DNA from: Isoetes taiwanensis | Taxonomy: Eukaryota; Streptophyta; Lycopodiopsida; Isoetales; Isoetaceae | NCBI GenBank assembly: GCA_021234155.1 | Contig: JAJEKV010000282.1 | Location: forward strand, 250,001-314,000 | DNA: 64,000 nt | Direction: 5' to 3' | In this document: one piece after another, positions 60,285 to 64,000 of the stretch | Numbering within the stretch: the first letter of the stretch is position 1 | Layout: each line of letters opens with the position of its first letter | Notes under the pieces: generated by a model | What the model was told of the DNA's origin: nothing | Database searches by the model: none | What the model saw: the letters and a program-made list of their open reading frames with translations, nothing else | Program-made: the position numbers and the translations under genes

Positions 60285-60450
60285 AACATTAAGAATAGAA
60301 TAGAATAGAATGATTTTTATCATCCACAGAGATTAATCGGCCTATGGGATCCAATGAAGGAGCGCATCAGGCTTATTACTGTCTGGATTAATCGGCTTAT
60401 GTGACCCAATGAAGAAGCACAACAGAAGGGTTTTCGAGGGAAAAATTGTG
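60285..60450 (+). repeat. Dispersed repeat with (AATAG)n, copy 2
   Basis: AATAGAATAGAATAGAATG, then TTAATCGGCCTATGGGATCC (with an internal repeat TTAATCGGCTTATGTGACCC), then GAAGGGTTTTCGAGGGAAAA. Same order as at 39,337-39,510. Confidence 0.65.
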
Positions 60451-60489
60451 GCAGTAATAAGAATGCTGTCAAACTGTACAAATATACAT

Positions 60490-60745
60490 CGTCATAAAAT
60501 ATCATAATATTTATAAAATTATTTTGGATGACCCCATGGAATAGATCGTTATATATTTCAATGCATCTAGGTCGTTTATTGTTAAACTGATGAGGTGGCA
60601 ATGCTCTTAGGCGTTCCATCTCTATGTGGGGCATGTAATATGCATGCATGGGGCACGTCGCACGTCTGAAGACCGTCAGATCGAAGGGGACAAGTGATAT
60701 CTTAGCCATTGATTGTGGGTGTCGGATGACTTAATGGTTGCAGAG
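60490..60745 (-). repeat. Dispersed repeat family B, copy 2
   Basis: The minus strand carries ATGGCTAAGATATCACTTGT, CCCTTCGATCTGACGG, GACGTGCCCCATGCATGC and CGACCTAGATGCATTGAAAT, matching 20,870-21,130 in order. Confidence 0.6.
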
Positions 60746-60829
60746 ATGGGCATGAAATCTTGACCCTTCGAAATTGGGCCATCTATTGTTGGCCGTCGAT
60801 TAAAAAGCAAAGATAAGGCAACTATTAAT

Positions 60830-61668
60830 GGCATTTGACAGTGGCATACCTAAATTCTTGAAATTCTTATGATGTTGTAGCGTAAAATTCTAGATGATCT
60901 CTTGCGGTTTGATGGTCGTGTTTGATCTTGCGTCAAAACTTGCATCTGCATGAACCGGCTGTTTCTTGTCTACAGGGAAAATATCAGATGAGATAAATCG
61001 ATGCCACAAAATTTTTGATGTGTCTGTCCGAGACTTGCTCACCTTAAAACAAGCAGAGAAATTTCGATTTAGGGCAAGATCGTGGTCTTGCACTTCGAAA
61101 TCATTTTTTCATGCTCTAAACTGGCCGAAAAGCCATAGGCTAGCATTTTCGCATGAATAATGGCGGCTGGAGCAGGAAAAGTTTTCTTGAGGGTCTGTGC
61201 CTGGTAAGCAAACTCTGTTATGATTCAATATTTGCTTGAAGCAAACTTGAGCAGACATTCAAGGGCGCGTGATAATATTTATCCGAAATATCTCTAACTT
61301 CGGCGATTTATTTGTTGTTCTAGACGAATAGAGAATAAAGAGAAAAAGCTTTAATTGCTTTTATTCTTCCTGTTTATCCTTGAGTTTATTGCTTAAATAT
61401 TTCATGTGTAGCTCCAACTCAGGAGCTATTTGATTTACGAATGGTTAATCGTGCAATTTTGTGAAGGGGGAAATGTATTGCTGACTAAGGTTCTGTGAAC
61501 TAGATCTAAGTAAGATTTTTCTGGAACATTAGTCACGGCAATTTTTCATTTTAAAGAGCTATGTTGATCTTGGCAAAATGCCACATGCAGGGTTTGTTAA
61601 ATGCACAATTTTTGAGGATGTCAGTGGCTTTTCATTAATAGGAATTGAAAGATAAATTTCCCTAGCTT
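60830..61668. other. Unassigned stretch, possible small exon
   Basis: Mostly non-coding. ATGGCGGCTGGAGCAGG at 61,159 opens MAAGAGKVFLRVCAW and is followed by GTAAGC, which could be a first exon. No downstream partner is proven. Confidence 0.25.
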
Positions 61669-61675
61669 TTGCGGA

Positions 61676-61830
61676 ATGACACTCTTGCTAGGTCCGCCAA
61701 GTTCTGGAAAAACAACTCTTCTTTTGGCCTTGGTTGGAAAAACAACTCTTCTTTTGGCCTTGGTTGGAAAGCTCGATCATTCTCGAATAAGAGCTCGCAT
61801 GAAAATAGACAAAAGCTCCCGCCAGCTAGG
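61676..61830 (+). pseudogene. ABCG/PDR transporter ATP-binding fragment with duplicated Walker A half
   Basis: Starting at ATG 61,676 the frame reads MTLLLGPPSSGKTTLLLALV, then GKTTLLLALVGKLD. GPPSSGKTT is the Walker A loop in the exact context used by full-size ABCG (PDR) transporters of plants, which export hydrophobic compounds at the plasma membrane using ATP. A 30-bp unit (61,706-61,735) is repeated in tandem at 61,736-61,765. After KLD the sequence leaves the family and enters a block shared with 62,522-62,564. It is a small captured or decayed exon piece, not a working gene. Confidence 0.7.
61779..61821 (+). repeat. 43-bp block shared with 62,522-62,564
   Basis: ATTCTCGAATAAGAGCTCGC followed by ATGAAAATAGACAAAAGCTC occurs again 743 bp downstream with two differences. 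It forms the right junction of the ABCG fragment. Confidence 0.8.
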
Positions 61831-62340
61831 CTTTTCATTTATCTCAGCAGTTTTTCTACAATGCTATAGAGTTGGTGGCTGCACATCGCAGACTACCCAA
61901 AAAATAAAAAACATAAGGATTATCCAGTTATAACACCTGGACCCCAAATAAAATTGTGTGTTGCAGATGTTGGCTAGTGTACCTGCCGAGAGCTTATTGC
62001 TGGGCCGGGATTAAAAAAACCCCACCTTTTCCAGTTTTCGAGGAAAAACCCTAGCGATAAAATCTCGGCAAGGGGCTTGGACAACACAAGGCTGCTAAAC
62101 CTTCCCATAAAAAAACCCACACTTCACAGAGAATACCGAAGTCGTGCATCACCCCTGGACCTACATATCACCAACAAAAAACCAATAGAGAAAAAATGTC
62201 GAAAAGCGAGGGCCTGGTCACACGTGCCACCCGACAGAAAGTAACATTTACACCGAAAAAGCGAGGGGCTGATCATGCGTGCCACACAACAAAAAACAAG
62301 ATTTACAATCATATACACATTAAGGGAGGGTGGATGGGAA

Positions 62341-62911
62341 TCAAGAGAACTGCTGAGAGAGAAAAAAATGCCGATGAGAAGTCGATGAAGAACCTGCAAG
62401 AAATAACGATCTCTAAACAAACCAGACCCCCACAAAATGCATGCAATGCATGCATGCATGCATGGGAGAGATGCATGCTTGCCCATGCGAAAATATCGAT
62501 TCGATGGCTCGGATCGATGGCATTCTCGAATAAGGGCTCGCATGAAAACAGACAAAAGCTCCCGATAAAAAAGAGAACTTCCTTATCAAAACGGCATCGA
62601 GGTCGAAGGTTGAAGGATGGCCAAAAAAGGGATAAGATAGGGGAAGAACATGTTACAACATGGAAAAAGACGCCAAACTGTCAAACCAAGCAGGGAGAAG
62701 CCCCTCCGCTGCCTAGTATCAAAGAAAGAGAGTCAAGGAAACTGCTGAAAGAGGAGAAAACGCTGATAAGAAGTCGATGAAGAACCTGCAAGAAATAACG
62801 ATCCCAAAACGAACCGAAGCCCCAGAAAATGCATGCAATGGATGCATGCATGGGAGAGATGCATGCTCACCCATTCGAGAATACCGATCCGATGGCTCGG
62901 ATCGATGGCAT
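62341..62911 (+). repeat. Pair of direct repeats, about 180 bp, 392 bp apart
   Basis: Units 62,341-62,523 and 62,733-62,911 share TCAAGAGAACTGCTGAGAGA-type starts, GTCGATGAAGAACCTGCAAG, AAATGCATGCAATG, GGGAGAGATGCATGC and GATGGCTCGGATCGATGGCA. The first has an expanded (CATG)n. The long plus ORF across the first unit (62,196-62,780) is lysine-rich and matches no family; I regard it as chance or element-derived. Confidence 0.8.
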
Positions 62912-62919
62912 TTCTATCA

Positions 62920-64000
62920 ATGGCTCCTAGATTTGCGCATGGTAGTGAGGACTATTCGAAGCATCAACGAGTTCCCATTGAAAATTTGCACCTTTAGGCC
63001 ATCTGAAATTAGCTCTTTCTATTTTCATTAATGAAATTCTAGAATAGATCTTTAGTAAACTTGGTTGTGAACTCATGGTATACTATATATGCACAGCCAA
63101 GGGTGCTACACATAGATCCTAGAGATGTGGCACAACATAAAGGATCCCAGCTTGATGATGCATTGCTTTATGCATATTACTTTTGCCAGGCACTTTAAGT
63201 ACTGAGATCGAGCCATGATATTGTGGCTGTACATTCACTTTTTGTTGATTTCTATGTCTGAGTTTTCGTACGCATTTATACATGAGTTTACTGTGCATTT
63301 CATCTTTTGGAAAGGGGTGTTGCATGATTTCTCTAATGCGGTTTCTAATGATAGGTTTTGCTGCATCCTTAATTTAAGATAAGCAAATGGAATGAAGGAC
63401 ATTCCAAGTAAAGGAGACTTCAAGTAGATTGGGCGAAACTTCAAGTAGATTGTGTGAGACTTCAAGTAGATTGGGCTATGTTTAACAATTTGCTGGTTGT
63501 GATTCTTTCCACTTGCAACCTGGAGACCGTGTTATTCAAAAGGTATACAGAACTTTTCAGTGCTAAATACAATGTTTCTGAGATGAGGCTGATATTAGTA
63601 CTTGCATATATGAGTAGTTTGATATGTAGTATGTTGGATCTCAAGAACGACAGTGCAAAATATGTGCTTGGGACTGGACCCACAATTTTTCCTCAATGCA
63701 AACAATGTTAAAAGCGTTTTAATATCAGTCGTCCTATCTTGGCAGCTCTAATTCGTGATGCAAAGTGGGTTGATTTGATCCTTTCAAATGTACGTTTCTC
63801 TTTCCTCTTTTGCAGGAGCTTCTTGACGTAACTATGTATTTGAGCTTGCATGGAATGAGCGCAACTTTTAAATGCACTCCCGCTTTTGCTGTTATATTTC
63901 TATCTGTTGTTATTAATGGTAGTTACCGGGTTTCAAGTACATATAACAGTCCACTCAGTTCAAAGAGTGATGCTCCAATGGGTGTGCTATGGGACATTAT
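62920..64000. other. Window end, no supported gene
   Basis: AT-rich sequence with a small triplication of GACTTCAAGTAGATTG (63,418-63,476). Open stretches on both strands at 63,454-63,711 are hydrophobic by AT bias. Nothing recognised. Confidence 0.35.

Noticed and set aside
62196-62780. 194-codon lysine-rich plus-strand ORF
   Set aside because: It crosses a direct repeat and (CATG)n, matches no domain, and its composition follows the A-rich sequence.

Overview
The window is nuclear DNA of a land plant. Introns have GT-AG borders, and two gene families with plant-type sequence are present: a Golgi-type CLC-f anion/proton exchanger and a DUF21-CBS (CNNM-like) membrane protein. The rest is AT-rich and full of decayed transposable elements. 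Long introns, many (TA)n tracts and a Penelope-like reverse transcriptase (RT) suggest a large, repeat-rich genome, perhaps a non-seed plant. That placement is inference and weak. No bacterial operon, CRISPR array, tRNA or rRNA was recognised.

Layout. 1-4.35 kb: minus-strand coding blocks ending in an uninterrupted ORF (1015 to beyond base 1) that reads like the N-terminal half of a Penelope-like RT. 4.43-6.78 kb and 15.6-18.05 kb: two same-orientation copies of an unusual element. Each has (TA)n at both ends, conserved unique left and right ends, and a core of about 1.5 kb of degenerate 'AGATTCC' minisatellite; a partial third copy follows at 18.05 kb. 6.78-13.14 kb and 21.52-27.91 kb: the arms of a 6.4-kb inverted repeat, each with the 5' exons of a CLC-f gene in convergent orientation and each truncated before the 3' exons. 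The spacer of about 8.4 kb holds the second minisatellite element and sequence I cannot identify.

27.9-40.2 kb is a nest of retroelements: a Gypsy-like LTR abutting a Copia RNase H fragment, a Copia LTR with a primer-binding site (PBS) on its far side, a complete but decayed minus-strand Copia element (32,041-36,597), and two broken LINE-type endonuclease fragments. 40.3-46.7 kb is the best host gene, a 12-exon DUF21-CBS protein that is clean except for four apparent single-base indels in 230 bp of its 3' part. 49.08-51.09 kb holds a small two-exon gene for an 83-residue protein with one hydrophobic segment.

51.7-64 kb is again accessory DNA: two MITEs with clear terminal inverted repeats (TIRs), a hAT-type transposase tail, unidentified charged or acidic coding fragments, dispersed repeats, and an ABCG/PDR ATP-binding fragment whose Walker A region is tandemly duplicated. 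No pathway links these genes. The organising theme is duplication and mobile-element insertion, much of it bounded by (TA)n tracts. Many single-base indels, some differing between the two CLC arms, mean that decay and consensus errors cannot be separated from this sequence alone.
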